From: Alphaproteobacteria bacterium
GTDB lineage: Bacteria > Pseudomonadota > Alphaproteobacteria > JAVJRE01
DNA length: 64,000 nt
Assembly (NCBI GenBank): GCA_040218575.1
Contig: JAVJRE010000002.1
Location: 310,001-374,000, forward strand
Direction of reading: 5' to 3'
Made by a program: the position numbers and the translations under genes. The notes beneath the pieces were generated by a model. That model saw only the letters and a list, made by a program, of their open reading frames with translations. It ran no database searches and was not told the origin of the DNA. Positions 36,067 through 46,653 of this stretch are shown piece by piece. Each line of letters starts with the position of its first letter. Position 1 is the first letter of the stretch.

Positions 36067-37478
36067 CACACCTCTCCCGTGCCGGCCCGTCGCCAGCGTG
36101 TTTCGCCGTCACTGTCTTCCAACAGCACCCCGTGCTTCAGAAGGCCATCGCGCACCCGGTCAGCGCCGGCAAAGTCACGCGCCAGCCGAAGGTCCCGGCG
36201 GCGCGCGATAAGGCGCACGATCTCTGCATCATCGAGTCCGGCCTGTTCCGCCGGCGGGTGCCAGCGGAACCAGGCCTCAGGATCATCCTGCAACAGGCCG
36301 AGCAGGTCGGCGGATGCTTTCAGACGACGCGCCGCCGCCTCTCCCGCTGCGTCATCGGCGGCGCGATTTACCGCATGGGCCAGATCATGCAGCAAGCTGA
36401 AGGCGAGAGGCGTGTTGAGGTCGTCCTCCAGCGCCGCCTGCACCCGCGGGTCGGCATGTCGGGCCAGCGCAGCCGATGACGGGCCGGTGGCACGGCCGCG
36501 CAGGGGCTGATACAGCGCATCCAGCGCGGCGCGCGACTGAGCAAGCGTCTCGGGACCAAAGTCTATGGGCTGGCGGTAATGGGTCGCCAGTATGGCATGG
36601 CGAATCGCCTCCGCCGGCGCCGTCGCCAGAAGGTCACGAACGATATCAATATTGCCCAGTGATTTGCTCATCTTTTCGCCCGACGACTGCAGAAAGCCCA
36701 CGTGCATCCATGTGCGCACAAAAGGCGCCCCGCCGTGCGCGCAGCAGCTCTGGGCGATTTCATTCTCATGGTGCGGGAAGATAAGGTCCTGACCGCCGCC
36801 ATGAATGTCGATGGTATCGCCCAGATGCGCCTCGATCATGGCCGAGCACTCAAGATGCCAGCCGGGCCGGCCACGCCCCCAGGGACTATCCCAGCCAGGC
36901 TGATCAGGCGATGACGGTTTCCAAAGGACAAAGTCGGCAGGGTCACGCTTATACGGCGCCACCTCCACCCGCGCCCCGGCAATCAGCGCGTCACGGTTAT
37001 GCCCCGATAACCGGCCATAGTCGGACATGGAGGGAACGGCAAACAAAACATGACCGTCGGCCACATAGGCGTGTTTCGTTGCTAGCAAACGCTCAATCAT
37101 GGCGACCATCTGTGGCAGATGGTCCGTCGCTCTGGGCTCCAGGTCCGGTGGCAGGACGCCGACCGCCGTCATATCCTGGCGGTAAGCGTCGATGGCCTCG
37201 CTGGTGATGTCGTCAACCGTCCGGCCCGTACGCTCCGCCCGGGCGATGATCTTGTCATCAATGTCAGTGAAGTTACGGGCGTAGGTCACATGATCGCGCC
37301 CATAGATGTGGCGCAACAGGCGGTAGAGTACGTCAAAGACCACCGCCGGCCGGGCATTGCCCACATGGGCCAGGTCATGAACCGTGGGCCCGCAGACATA
37401 CATCCGCACGTTGGCCGCATCCAGCGGCTCAAACCGCTCCTTGCGTCGGGACAGGGTGTTGTAGAGAGCGAGCGACAC
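36066..37478 (-). CDS. cysS: Cysteinyl-tRNA synthetase
   Basis: The 470-residue class I synthetase charges tRNA-Cys. It shows the zinc Cys in MYVCGPTVHDLAHVGNARP, where HVGN is the HIGH motif, the second half of the zinc site in GWHLECSAMI and the FPHHENEIAQSCC segment, and KMSKSLGN as KMSKS. It uses a GTG start. Its stop overlaps the cimA start, so cysS, cimA and trmJ form a minus-strand operon. The 262 bases upstream (37479-37740) hold no gene, hairpin with T-run or promoter that I could support. Confidence 0.97.
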   Translation of the reverse strand: MSLALYNTLSRRKERFEPLDAANVRMYVCGPTVHDLAHVGNARPAVVFDVLYRLLRHIYGRDHVTYARNFTDIDDKIIARAERTGRTVDDITSEAIDAYRQDMTAVGVLPPDLEPRATDHLPQMVAMIERLLATKHAYVADGHVLFAVPSMSDYGRLSGHNRDALIAGARVEVAPYKRDPADFVLWKPSSPDQPGWDSPWGRGRPGWHLECSAMIEAHLGDTIDIHGGGQDLIFPHHENEIAQSCCAHGGAPFVRTWMHVGFLQSSGEKMSKSLGNIDIVRDLLATAPAEAIRHAILATHYRQPIDFGPETLAQSRAALDALYQPLRGRATGPSSAALARHADPRVQAALEDDLNTPLAFSLLHDLAHAVNRAADDAAGEAAARRLKASADLLGLLQDDPEAWFRWHPPAEQAGLDDAEIVRLIARRRDLRLARDFAGADRVRDGLLKHGVLLEDSDGETRWRRAGTGEV

Positions 37479-37740
37479 CAGTCTCAGGCCCCGGGGTGCC
37501 GATTTGACGGCGGGTCTTTCGTTACGACGGACATCAGTCTGATCCTCAATCGAAATCGCAAGCGGACAGCGCAGCCGGCCCCGGCGGCCGGCGCATGCAT
37601 TTCAGATCAAGGCGAAAGGGATGCGCGGCCGGTCGGGATTATGCACAAATGCCGCAAATACACCGCCGGAAGGCTCCGGCAGCGGTGGTGGTTGCAGCAT
37701 TGGGCAGGCGATTGTTCATGGCGCCGGTATTGCCTCGGGC

Positions 37741-39093
37741 TCAGGCCGTTTCCCCAAGCAGACGCCGTCTGGCGCGCTGCGATCCGAGGAAAGATAGTAG
37801 CAAGCGAAGCTCCGGTCCATCCTTGCGACCGGTCAATGCCAGACGCAGCGGCCCGTAGAGCGCCCGTCCCTTGCGTCCGCTCTGCTGGCCAATGGCTCTG
37901 GTCCAGGCGTCGAACGCCCCGCCATCCAGCGTTTCCGGCAGCAATCCAGCGGCCATCGCCAGATAGTCCGCATCTTCAGGCGAGACTCCCGGGGCCGGCG
38001 GCATGACATCACTGACCACCCGCCACCACAGCCGCGCGTCAGCCAGGCGGGAAAGATTGGGGCGGACAGCCAGCCAGAAGGCCTCGCCACCGCTGACGCC
38101 CATGCTCTCCAGCCTGGGCCGCGCGTCGGCATAGGGTAGGGCCGACAGAATCTGGCGATTGGCATGGTCCAGGGCAGCGTGGTCCACATGGACCGGCGCA
38201 CGACTGAACCGGGCGAAGTCGAGAGTCGCCGCCATTTCTGCCGGCCCCATATCCGCAGCCACCGTATCGGCCGTGCCGACCCGGGCCAGCCAGGCCAGAA
38301 CCGCCCGTGGCTCCAGCCCGTCATCACGCAAGCCAGCCAGCGCCTGTGCGCCGGCACGCTTTGACAGGCGCTGTCCCGCGTCGTCGACAATGAGCGAATG
38401 GTGGCCAAACAGCGGGACCGCGGCCTGCAATGCGCCGAACAAGGCGATCTGGACCGGCGTATTCGCCACATGGTCCTCACCGCGAATGACATGGGTGATG
38501 GCCAGATCCACATCATCCACAACGCTGGCTAGAATGTAGAGTGGCGTGCCATCCTCGCGCACCACAACCGGATCGCCAATGGCGGCCGGTTCAAAGCTGC
38601 AGGGCCCGCGTATCAGATCATCCCAGGCAAGGGCGCCATCACCCAGCTTCAGACGCCAGTGCGGCTGCCGGCCATGGCTCTCCAGGCTGCGGCGCTCATC
38701 CGCCGTCAGTCGTAGCGCGGCACGATCATAGACTGGCGGCTGCCCGGATCGCACCAAACTGGCCCGCCGCGCCGCCAGCTCATCCGCTGTTTCGTAGCAG
38801 GGATAGAGGTGACCGGATGCTTTCAGCCGTTCAATGGCAGCGGCATAGATCGCCGATCGTTCTGACTGAAGATGGCGGGTATGCCATTCCAGACCAAGCC
38901 AACTCAGATCCCGCTCTGCCTTGGCGATGTATGCGGCGTCAACCCTGGCGGTGTCCGTGTCATCAAAGCGCAACAGGAACTCACCGTCCTCACGCCTGGA
39001 AAACAGCCAGTTGAGAACCGCCGTACGGGCATTGCCAAGATGCAGCAACCCGGACGGGGCTGGTGCAAAACGCGTTCTGACAGAGCCTGTCAT
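37741..39093 (-). CDS. gltX: Glutamyl-tRNA synthetase (GltX family)
   Basis: The 450-residue class I synthetase has the HIGH-type motif FAPAPSGLLHLGNARTAVLNWLF and the KMSKS-type motif QRLSKRAGAQAL. Alphaproteobacteria often carry two GltX enzymes, one charging tRNA-Glu and also tRNA-Gln, the other of narrower use; this one has the shorter, diverged form seen in the second copy, but one window cannot tell which role it has. It is 24 bases downstream of nadE, on the same strand. Confidence 0.93.
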   Translation of the reverse strand: MTGSVRTRFAPAPSGLLHLGNARTAVLNWLFSRREDGEFLLRFDDTDTARVDAAYIAKAERDLSWLGLEWHTRHLQSERSAIYAAAIERLKASGHLYPCYETADELAARRASLVRSGQPPVYDRAALRLTADERRSLESHGRQPHWRLKLGDGALAWDDLIRGPCSFEPAAIGDPVVVREDGTPLYILASVVDDVDLAITHVIRGEDHVANTPVQIALFGALQAAVPLFGHHSLIVDDAGQRLSKRAGAQALAGLRDDGLEPRAVLAWLARVGTADTVAADMGPAEMAATLDFARFSRAPVHVDHAALDHANRQILSALPYADARPRLESMGVSGGEAFWLAVRPNLSRLADARLWWRVVSDVMPPAPGVSPEDADYLAMAAGLLPETLDGGAFDAWTRAIGQQSGRKGRALYGPLRLALTGRKDGPELRLLLSFLGSQRARRRLLGETA

Positions 39094-39117
39094 GGCGCAG
39101 GAGAAAACGACCGCATG

Positions 39118-40824
39118 TCAGCCCGGGCCGACAAAGGCATTGGTGATCGGGTAGCGCCGATCCCGGCCAAACGCCCGCGACGTGATCTTGACGCCCGGTG
39201 GCGCCTGACGGCGCTTGTATTCCGCCCGCTCCAGCATACGCCACACGCGACGGACCAGGGCCGGATCATGGCCCCGCGCCGCAATGTCGTCGTGGCCGAG
39301 GTCTTCCTCGATCAAGCCTCGTAGGATGGCGTCAAGATCGGCATAGGGTGGCAGGCTGTCCTGATCGGTCTGGTCGGGACGCAATTCCGCTGTCGGGGCG
39401 CGGGTAATGATGTTGTCCGGAATAACGACTCCCGCCGGGCCCAGCGCACGCGGGGGGTGGTGCCGGTTACGCCAGTTGGCGAGCGCGTAGACGGTGGTTT
39501 TGTATATGTCCTTGAGAACCGAAAAGCCGCCGCACATATCCCCATAGAGCGTGGCGTAACCGACACTCATCTCGCTTTTGTTGCCGGTGGTCAGCACCAT
39601 CGGGCCGAACTTGTTGGACAAAGCCATAAGAATCAGCCCGCGCACACGCGCCTGAATATTCTCCTCCGTCACATCCGGCGGACGATTGCCGAACACCGGC
39701 TGGAGGATCGTACCGAACGCGGCCATGGCCGGAGCGATCTCGATAGAATCGTAGCGAATGCCAAGCCGTTCCGCACAATCCGCCGCGTCACGCAGGCTTT
39801 CAGCGGATGTATAAGGCGACGGCATCATGACGCAGTGCACCTGCTCCGGCCCCAGCGCGTCCACCGCCACAGCAGCGGAAATAGCGGAATCGATGCCGCC
39901 CGACAGGCCGATCAACACGCCAGGAAAGCCGTTCTTGCCCACATAGTCGCGAAGGCCGGTCATCATGGCCTGCCAGATCGCCGACAGGCCCCGATCCTCC
40001 GCCGCGATCACCCCCTCGACGCAGGCCAGGCGTCCCTGCCCGTCGCGGGCCCAACGGGTCAACGCCACATGCTCGATCCATGGCACTGACTGCGCGGCCA
40101 GAGTGCAGTCGGGATTGAGTGCAAAGGATGCACCGTCAAAGACCAGTTCGTCCTGACCGCCGACCTGATTGACATAGATGAGGCCAAGCCCGGATTCGGT
40201 GACCCGTGCCACCGCATGATTGAGACGCTGGTCGGGCTTGTCATGCTCATAGGGTGAACCGTTAGGCACCAGCAGAATCTCGGCCCCCGTCTCCTCCAGA
40301 CATTCCACTACATCAGGCAGCCACATGTCCTCGCAGGTGAGAACACCCAGCTTGAATCCGCGAAACGGAATTGGCCCCGGCAGCGGCCCCGGCGCAAAGA
40401 CGCGCTTTTCATCGAAGACACCATAGTTGGGCAAAGCATGCTTGGCCCTTATGGCGCGAATCTCGCCTTCGTCCAGCAACAGGGCCGCGTTGTGCAACGC
40501 CTCTGGCCCGCTGACGGCGTTGCCATCGCCATCGCCGACCGACGTGCGCATACGCCAGGGTGCTGAAATCAGCAGTGGCGGCAAATCGGATTTTGTCAGT
40601 CGCGCCAATTCTGTCACCGCGTCGATCACGGCGTTCTGGAAGGATGGCTTGAGAACCAGGTCTTCGGGCGGGTAGCCGCAAACCACCAGTTCAGAGAACA
40701 CCACCAGATCGGCCCCCAGGACGGAGGCCTTGCGCGCGGCGGCGGCGATCCGCTGCACGTTGCCAGCGATATCACCCACCGTCGGGTTGATCTGGGCCAT
40801 GGCAATGGCGAGACGGTCAGACAT
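39118..40824 (-). CDS. nadE: Glutamine-dependent NAD synthetase
   Basis: The 568-residue two-domain enzyme makes NAD from deamido-NAD. The N-terminal nitrilase-like glutaminase domain (about 1-260) has the Glu-Lys-Cys triad in VFSELVVCGYPPEDL, RAKHALPNYGVFDEKR and LGVLTCEDMWLP. The C-terminal synthetase domain (about 290-568) has the PP-loop GLSGGIDSAISAAVAVDALG and TTGNKSEMSVGYATLYGDM. It is complete and likely co-transcribed with gltX. Confidence 0.97.
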   Translation of the reverse strand: MSDRLAIAMAQINPTVGDIAGNVQRIAAAARKASVLGADLVVFSELVVCGYPPEDLVLKPSFQNAVIDAVTELARLTKSDLPPLLISAPWRMRTSVGDGDGNAVSGPEALHNAALLLDEGEIRAIRAKHALPNYGVFDEKRVFAPGPLPGPIPFRGFKLGVLTCEDMWLPDVVECLEETGAEILLVPNGSPYEHDKPDQRLNHAVARVTESGLGLIYVNQVGGQDELVFDGASFALNPDCTLAAQSVPWIEHVALTRWARDGQGRLACVEGVIAAEDRGLSAIWQAMMTGLRDYVGKNGFPGVLIGLSGGIDSAISAAVAVDALGPEQVHCVMMPSPYTSAESLRDAADCAERLGIRYDSIEIAPAMAAFGTILQPVFGNRPPDVTEENIQARVRGLILMALSNKFGPMVLTTGNKSEMSVGYATLYGDMCGGFSVLKDIYKTTVYALANWRNRHHPPRALGPAGVVIPDNIITRAPTAELRPDQTDQDSLPPYADLDAILRGLIEEDLGHDDIAARGHDPALVRRVWRMLERAEYKRRQAPPGVKITSRAFGRDRRYPITNAFVGPG

Positions 40825-40921
40825 TAGTTGAAACCAGCATCACATCAGGCTGTGCGCAAGGGCCCGCGGACAAGCACGGCAGCCGGCCGCGAGCACCGTG
40901 ACCTTCGCTTTATAAGACGGA

Positions 40922-42337
40922 CTATTCGGCCGCCTGCTGGCTGGCAACCTGACGCTGCCGCTCAGCCTTCAGCGACTCGGCAATCAAAAACGCCAGTTCC
41001 AGCGACTGCGACGCATTGAGTCTGGGATCACAGTGTGTGTGATAGCGATCCGCCAGACTCTGCTCTGTGATCTCCTGGGCGCCGCCGATGCATTCCGTCA
41101 CATCCTGACCGGTCATTTCGAAATGGACTCCGCCGCCGTGGGTGCCCAGCTCGGCATGAACTTCGAAGAAACCGCGCACCTCGGCCAGAATGCTCTCAAC
41201 CGCGCGGGTCTTGTAGCCGGTGGACGCCTTGATCGTATTGCCGTGCATGGGATCACACGACCATACAACCTTGCGGCCTTCCCGTTCGACGGCGCGCACC
41301 AACGGCGGCAGCAGGCTGCGCACCTGGTCGGCGCCCATACGGACAATCAGGGTCAGGCGACCGGCCTCATTGGCCGGGTTCAGCGCATCAATCAGGCGCA
41401 ACAGGTCATCGGGGGTCTGGCTGGGGCCCGTCTTGAGACCGAGCGGGTTGGCAACGCCCCGGCAGAATTCCACATGGGCGCCATCGATCTGACGGGTACG
41501 GTCGCCTATCCAAAGCATATGGGCGGAGCACGCATACCAGTCGCCGGTCAGGCTATCGACCCGGGTCAGAGCCTGCTCGTAGGGCAGGTGCAACGCTTCA
41601 TGGCTGGTGTAGAACGCGGTTTCGCGGATCTGCGGCACCGTGTCGCCGGTGATGCCACAGGCGGCCATGAACTCCAGGGACTGGGACAAGCGGTCACACA
41701 AATCTTCGTAGCGCTGCCCCTGGGCACTGTCACGGACGAAGTCCAGGTTCCAGCGATGCACCTGATGGAGGTCGGCCAGACCACCCTGGGCGAAGGCCCG
41801 CAGCAGGTTGAGCGTGGACGCCGCCTGGTTATAGGCGCGCACCAGCCGCTCCGGATCGGGCTGGCGCGCTTCGGCTGTGAAATCGATGCCATTGATGATG
41901 TCGCCACGGTAGGACGGCAAGCTGACGCCGGAAATCTCCTCCATGTCGGACGAACGCGGCTTGGCATACTGACCGGCCATGCGGCCGACCTTGACCACTG
42001 GACTGGCTGCACCGTAGGTCAGCACCACCGCCATCTGCAGCAGCACCTTGAAGGTATCGCGGATGTTGTTGGCGGAGAACTCAGCAAAGCTCTCGGCGCA
42101 ATCGCCCCCCTGAAGAAGAAACGACCTGCCTTCGGCAACCGCCGCCAGGGCCGCCTTCAGGTTGCGCGCTTCACCGGCAAAGACCAGCGGCGGAAAGGCG
42201 GCCAGACGCGCCTCCGCATCGGCCAACGCCGCCGGGTCCGTGTATACGGGTGCCTGACGGATCGGCTTGTTACGCCAGGTCTTCGGGGTCCAGGTGGTGG
42301 CCACGGTGCAAGTCCTGCTTGTCTCGTCGAACGCCAT
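40922..42337 (-). CDS. Class II DAHP synthase
   Basis: 3-Deoxy-D-arabino-heptulosonate-7-phosphate synthase joins phosphoenolpyruvate and erythrose 4-phosphate to open the shikimate pathway. The 471-residue protein is the class II (plant/actinobacterial) type: start [20 protein letters not shown], the metal Cys and active site in [30 protein letters not shown], and [22 protein letters not shown]. It is the usual DAHP synthase in many Alphaproteobacteria. Upstream on its strand TTGCTC and GATACT are 17 bases apart and may be its promoter (weak). Confidence 0.95.
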   Translation of the reverse strand: MAFDETSRTCTVATTWTPKTWRNKPIRQAPVYTDPAALADAEARLAAFPPLVFAGEARNLKAALAAVAEGRSFLLQGGDCAESFAEFSANNIRDTFKVLLQMAVVLTYGAASPVVKVGRMAGQYAKPRSSDMEEISGVSLPSYRGDIINGIDFTAEARQPDPERLVRAYNQAASTLNLLRAFAQGGLADLHQVHRWNLDFVRDSAQGQRYEDLCDRLSQSLEFMAACGITGDTVPQIRETAFYTSHEALHLPYEQALTRVDSLTGDWYACSAHMLWIGDRTRQIDGAHVEFCRGVANPLGLKTGPSQTPDDLLRLIDALNPANEAGRLTLIVRMGADQVRSLLPPLVRAVEREGRKVVWSCDPMHGNTIKASTGYKTRAVESILAEVRGFFEVHAELGTHGGGVHFEMTGQDVTECIGGAQEITEQSLADRYHTHCDPRLNASQSLELAFLIAESLKAERQRQVASQQAAE

Positions 42338-42475
42338 GCCCGGCTGCTATTCAGCCGACAGCAACGCCCGCCCTGCCTGACGATCAAGCAGGTGAGTCGG
42401 GGAGTATCCCCGGAATCCGCCCCTCGAGCAAGGCGAATGGGGAGGCGGAATATGGATTGGCGGCGGCCGGACCGT

Positions 42476-43864
42476 CTATTCCGCCGCCCGGGAGCCGGCC
42501 GCGCCAACCCGCCGGGTCGCCTGGCGCAGGGTAACGAACTCCTCCGCCGAGGTCGGATGAATACCCACCGTGTCGTCGAACTGCGCTTTGGTCAGGCCGG
42601 CATGAACCGCCACCGCCACTCCCTGCATGATTTCCGCAGCGTCCGCCCCGACCATGTGGGCGCCGATCACCCGGTCGCTGGCGACCTCGACGATCAGCTT
42701 GACGAAGCTTTTCTCGTCCCGTCCGGTCAGAGTATGACGCAAGGGTCGGAACTCCGAGGTGAAGATATCCACTTCCCGGCCCTGTGCCACGGCGTCTTCC
42801 TCCGTTACGCCAACCGTCGCCAGCGGCGGCTGGCTGAACACGGCAGACGGCACATTGGCGTGGTCAACGGCGCGTTTGCGGGCTCCGAACACCGCATCGG
42901 CGAAACGGTGTCCTTCCTGCAAGGCGACCGGTGTCAGATTGATACGGTCGGTCACGTCACCTACCGCATAGATGTGCGGTACGCTGGACCGTGACCATTG
43001 ATCAACCTTCACAGCGCCGGACGAATCCACGGCGACGCCGGCCGACTCCAAGCCCAGATTGTCAGTGTTGGGACGCCGGCCAGTGGCATACATGACCTTG
43101 TCCGCCAGCAGGATGGAGCCGTCCGTCAGCGTGACGCGACAGGTGTCTCCGGGCTGCGATTCGATGCGCGCCACATCAGTGCCACAGCGTAGATCAATTC
43201 CCTTCTTGACGATCTCGCGCGCCACAACGTCCCGCGCCTCACGATCAAAACCCCGAAGGATCTGTTCGCCGCGGTAGAGCAAAACCGTCTCCGCCCCGAG
43301 GCCATTGAAGATGCCGGCGAATTCCACGGCAATGAAGCCGCCGCCGACGATGGCGACCCGTTTTGGCATGGTTGGCAGGTGGAATGCCTCATTGGACGTA
43401 ATGGCGTGCTCCATGCCGGGAAAGTCCGGCACGAAAGGATAGCCGCCAGTGGCAATCAGGATGGTGGCGGCCGTGTGGCGACGGCCGCCCACCTCCACCG
43501 TATGGGCATCCGCCAGTACTGCGCGACCGTCCAGAACATGACAGCCGGCGTCCTTCAACATACGAATGTAAATTCGGTTGAGGCGATCAATCTCTTTGTC
43601 CTTGTTGGCGATCAGCGTTGGCCAGTCAAACCGTGCCTCGCCGACCGTCCAGCCATAGGCCACCGCATCCTCAAACTCCTCGCCGAAATGAGAGCCGAAT
43701 ACCAGCAGCTTCTTCGGCACACAGCCACGGATGACGCAGGTGCCGCCATAACGGTATTCCTCTGCGATGGCGACTCGCGCACCATGGCCGGCCGCGATGC
43801 GGGCCGCCCGCACCCCACCGGAGCCACCGCCAATGACAAACAGATCGAAATCGAACTCAGACAC
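42476..43864 (-). CDS. gor: Glutathione reductase
   Basis: This flavoprotein reduces oxidised glutathione with NADPH. The 462-residue chain has FVIGGGSGGVRAARIAAGHG for FAD, the redox pair in YGGTCVIRGCVPKKLL, an NADPH fold at VAIVGGGFIAVEFAGI, and the C-terminal His-Glu in VGIHPTSAEEFVTL. I prefer GTG 43864, because GGAGAG lies 8 bases upstream and conservation begins there. The ATG at 43909 has no ribosome site and lies just 9 bases after a TATAAT that is probably the -10 element. Confidence 0.94.
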   Translation of the reverse strand: MSEFDFDLFVIGGGSGGVRAARIAAGHGARVAIAEEYRYGGTCVIRGCVPKKLLVFGSHFGEEFEDAVAYGWTVGEARFDWPTLIANKDKEIDRLNRIYIRMLKDAGCHVLDGRAVLADAHTVEVGGRRHTAATILIATGGYPFVPDFPGMEHAITSNEAFHLPTMPKRVAIVGGGFIAVEFAGIFNGLGAETVLLYRGEQILRGFDREARDVVAREIVKKGIDLRCGTDVARIESQPGDTCRVTLTDGSILLADKVMYATGRRPNTDNLGLESAGVAVDSSGAVKVDQWSRSSVPHIYAVGDVTDRINLTPVALQEGHRFADAVFGARKRAVDHANVPSAVFSQPPLATVGVTEEDAVAQGREVDIFTSEFRPLRHTLTGRDEKSFVKLIVEVASDRVIGAHMVGADAAEIMQGVAVAVHAGLTKAQFDDTVGIHPTSAEEFVTLRQATRRVGAAGSRAAE

Positions 43865-43918
43865 AGCGGCGCTCTCCGCAATAGTGGATTCTGACCGGGG
43901 ACAGGCCATAGATCAGGC

Positions 43919-43924
43919 ATTATA
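43919..43924 (-). promoter_or_regulatory. Possible -10 element for glutathione reductase
   Basis: A perfect TATAAT on the minus strand lies 55 bases before the preferred start of the reductase gene in GC-rich surroundings. No good -35 hexamer is visible 17 bases upstream, so the promoter may need an activator or an extended -10. It helps decide against the ATG at 43909. Confidence 0.4.
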
Positions 43925-43987
43925 TCATAGGCGGCCGTCCGGACCGGTGGCGAGATGCCACGGGGCAGTGATGACCAAGACCGACCG

Positions 43988-44806
43988 ATGACCAACCCTC
44001 AGCGCAACCGAAAAGTCTCTCCCCGGATCTGGCTCAGCCTGGCTTTTCTGTTTGTGGTGATGGCGCCGTTTCCGGCGGCGACGGCGGACGATGATCTGGC
44101 CCGCACATGGGCTGCCGCGCTGGTCTTCCTGCCAATGATCGCCGACGGCCAGGGGCAGCGTCTGGAGAGCATTGACCCAGCGGCGCTTACTGCCGCCGCC
44201 CGCACCAGCCCGGTCATGGTCCATGCCCATGGTTGCGCAGGCATCGACGAGGTGTCCACGCATGTGGGCCGAGCGCTGGCGTCCCGTGGCTGGCTGGTGG
44301 TTCAACCGGACAGTTTTGCCCGCCGGCACAAGCCGCAAAGCTGCGATCCCCTCCGCAACACCGGCGGCCTGCATCGCGCTGTCCTGGGATGGCGGCGGGC
44401 CGAGATCGCCCACGCCCTTGATCGGCTGGCGGAACTGGGCGCTGCCGACAGCCGGCAGGTTGTCCTGATGGGGTTCAGCGAGGGCGCCATCGCCGTCGCC
44501 ACCTTTACCGGCAGGCCCGTCGCCGCGCGCATCATCGAGGGTTGGACCTGCCATGCCGGGTGGCCGGAGTATCGCGGTCTCGCGGCGGCGCCAAACGAGC
44601 CAGTGCTGTCTCTGGCGGGCGCCAACGACCCGTGGTTCACGGATCCGGCGCCGCGCGGTGACTGCGGCGCGTTCATGGGTCAGCGACAAGACAGCCAGTC
44701 AATCGTCTTTGACAGGCCGTCGCCGCTGCACAGCCAGCACTGGCTATCCCATGACCATAGGGCGCTGGGCGCCATCCTCGATTTCCTGGCCCGCCTCCGA
44801 CCCTAG
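43988..44806 (+). CDS. Secreted alpha/beta hydrolase, dienelactone-hydrolase-like
   Basis: The 272-residue protein starts with a signal peptide (basic start, hydrophobic IWLSLAFLFVVMAPFPAATA, cleavage about residue 33). It has an alpha/beta-hydrolase core: oxyanion region VMVHAHGCAGID, nucleophile elbow VVLMGFSEGAIAV (Gly-x-Ser-x-Gly), likely Asp in LAGANDPWF and His in HWLSHDHRAL. The dienelactone-hydrolase group fits, but the substrate is unknown. Extra Cys pairs (SCDP, WTCHAGW, GDCGAF) may form periplasmic disulfides. ATG 43988 is preferred; the frame opens at 43955. Confidence 0.72.
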   Translation: MTNPQRNRKVSPRIWLSLAFLFVVMAPFPAATADDDLARTWAAALVFLPMIADGQGQRLESIDPAALTAAARTSPVMVHAHGCAGIDEVSTHVGRALASRGWLVVQPDSFARRHKPQSCDPLRNTGGLHRAVLGWRRAEIAHALDRLAELGAADSRQVVLMGFSEGAIAVATFTGRPVAARIIEGWTCHAGWPEYRGLAAAPNEPVLSLAGANDPWFTDPAPRGDCGAFMGQRQDSQSIVFDRPSPLHSQHWLSHDHRALGAILDFLARLRP

Positions 44807-44812
44807 CCGGCC

Positions 44813-46636
44813 TTACTCCACCGTCACGCTCTTGGCCAGGTTGCGCGGCTGATCCACGTCCCTGCCCAGGGCGACAGCCGCATGATAGGCCAGCAACTGA
44901 ATGGGCAGGGCATAGAGCAAGGGCGCGGTAAAGGGGTCAATTGGCGGCATTTCAATGGCCGCCGAAACCCGGGCGCCAGCCTCGCGGATGCCATCCTTGT
45001 CGGAAATGAGAATCACCTGGCCGCCGCGGGCGATGACTTCCTCCATATTGCTGAACGTCTTTTCACGAAGCGGATCAGGCGGCGCCAGCACCACGACGGG
45101 GACGTCTGAGTCCACCAGCGCCAGAGCACCGTGCTTGAGCTCTCCGGCGGCATAGCCTTCGGCATGAAGGTAGGTCAGTTCCTTGAGCTTGAGCGCTCCT
45201 TCGACCGCCAGAGGGAAGGCAGTGCCGCGACCCATATAGAGAATGGTACGCGCCGCAGCGATGCGCCCGGCGACACGCGCGATGCTGTCATCCTGGGCCA
45301 GCCCATCAGCCAGCCTGGCCGGCGTTTCAGCCAGAGCCGCGACCATTGCCGACTCGCGGCTTTCACCAATGGCGCCGCGAGCGCGGGCGGTCGCCACGGT
45401 GAGGCAGGCGAGGACGGCCAGTTGCGCAGTAAATGCCTTGGTGGAAGCGACGCCGATTTCCGCTCCGGCATGGGTCGCCAGAAGACAATCGCTTTCCCTG
45501 GCGATGGTGCTTTCGGCGACGTTGACGATGGCCCCGGTGACCTGACCTTGCTGAGCGGCATAGCGCAGCGCCGCCAGAGTGTCGGCGGTCTCACCGGACT
45601 GCGAGACGGCGAATGTAGCGCCGCCAGCGGTCATCGGCGCCTGGCGATAGCGAAACTCCGAGCCGATATCAGCATCCACCGGCAGGCGGGCAATTTGCTC
45701 CAGCCAATAGCGCCCGACACGGCAGGCGAAATAAGCCGTTCCACAGGCGGTCAGGGTCAGACGCGGCACAGCCGCCAGATCGAAGGGCAGGTCCGGCAGG
45801 ATGATGCGGCGGTGGGCCGGATCCATATAGGCACGGAGCGTCTCAGCCAGGGCCACTGGCTGGTCGTGAATCTCCTTCAGCATGAAGTGGCGGTATTCGC
45901 CCTTGGTGGCGGGTGCCACCGCGGCCGCCGAGCCACTTTCTGCCCGCGTCACGGGATTGCCCTCGGCGTCGAAGAACGCCGCCCCGGCGCGGGTCAGGAC
46001 CACCACATCGCCATCTTCCAGATAGCTGAGACGGCGGGTCAGCGGCGCCAGCGCCAGGGCATCAGAGCCGAGAAAAGTCTCACCTTCGCCGAAACCCACG
46101 GCCAGTGGGCTGCCGCGCCGGGCACCGATCAGCAGATCGCCCTCTCCGGCAAAAAGGACCGCCAGCGCATAGGCACCGCGCAACCGCCGGACCGCCGCTA
46201 ACACAGCATCGCGCGGCGAGCGACCGGCGGCTATTTCCGTATCGATCAGATGGGCGATGACCTCACTGTCGGTATCCGTTGCAAAGCGACAGCCGAGACT
46301 TTCCAGCTCGGTCCGAAGGGCCCGGTGATTTTCGATGATGCCGTTGTGGACGATGGCCACCCGACCGGCCAGGTGCGGGTGCGCATTGCTTTCGGTCGGC
46401 GCGCCGTGCGTCGCCCAGCGGGTGTGTCCGATGCCGACGCTGCCGGCCAGACCGCCGGCAGAGAGACGCTGGGCCAACCGGTCAAGCTTTCCTTCCGCCC
46501 GGCAGCGATGCACGACGCCATTTTCCAGGGTGGCGATACCAGCAGAGTCGTACCCGCGATATTCCAGACGGCGCAGCCCCTCCACCAGGCGATTGTCCAC
46601 CGCCTGTTGACCGATGATAGCGATGATCCCGCACAC
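44813..46636 (-). CDS. glmS: Glutamine-fructose-6-phosphate aminotransferase
   Basis: GlmS makes glucosamine 6-phosphate, the entry to cell-wall amino sugars. The 607-residue enzyme has the N-terminal nucleophile Cys right after the start (MCGIIAIIG, GTG start), GHTRWATHGAPTESNAHPH in the glutaminase domain, two SIS domains (about 290-430 and 460-590) with SQSGETADTLAAL, and the conserved C-terminus NLAKSVTVE. It lies 17 bases downstream of glmU on the same strand, so metabolically linked genes form an operon. No glmS ribozyme was seen. Confidence 0.97.
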   Translation of the reverse strand: MCGIIAIIGQQAVDNRLVEGLRRLEYRGYDSAGIATLENGVVHRCRAEGKLDRLAQRLSAGGLAGSVGIGHTRWATHGAPTESNAHPHLAGRVAIVHNGIIENHRALRTELESLGCRFATDTDSEVIAHLIDTEIAAGRSPRDAVLAAVRRLRGAYALAVLFAGEGDLLIGARRGSPLAVGFGEGETFLGSDALALAPLTRRLSYLEDGDVVVLTRAGAAFFDAEGNPVTRAESGSAAAVAPATKGEYRHFMLKEIHDQPVALAETLRAYMDPAHRRIILPDLPFDLAAVPRLTLTACGTAYFACRVGRYWLEQIARLPVDADIGSEFRYRQAPMTAGGATFAVSQSGETADTLAALRYAAQQGQVTGAIVNVAESTIARESDCLLATHAGAEIGVASTKAFTAQLAVLACLTVATARARGAIGESRESAMVAALAETPARLADGLAQDDSIARVAGRIAAARTILYMGRGTAFPLAVEGALKLKELTYLHAEGYAAGELKHGALALVDSDVPVVVLAPPDPLREKTFSNMEEVIARGGQVILISDKDGIREAGARVSAAIEMPPIDPFTAPLLYALPIQLLAYHAAVALGRDVDQPRNLAKSVTVE

Positions 46637-46653
46637 GGTGACGTCTTTCCCGT

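Noticed and set aside
41033-42994. 653-residue open frame on the plus strand over the DAHP synthase and glutathione reductase genes
   Set aside because: It spans the ends of two well-supported minus-strand genes and the gap between them, and its composition is that of an antisense shadow.
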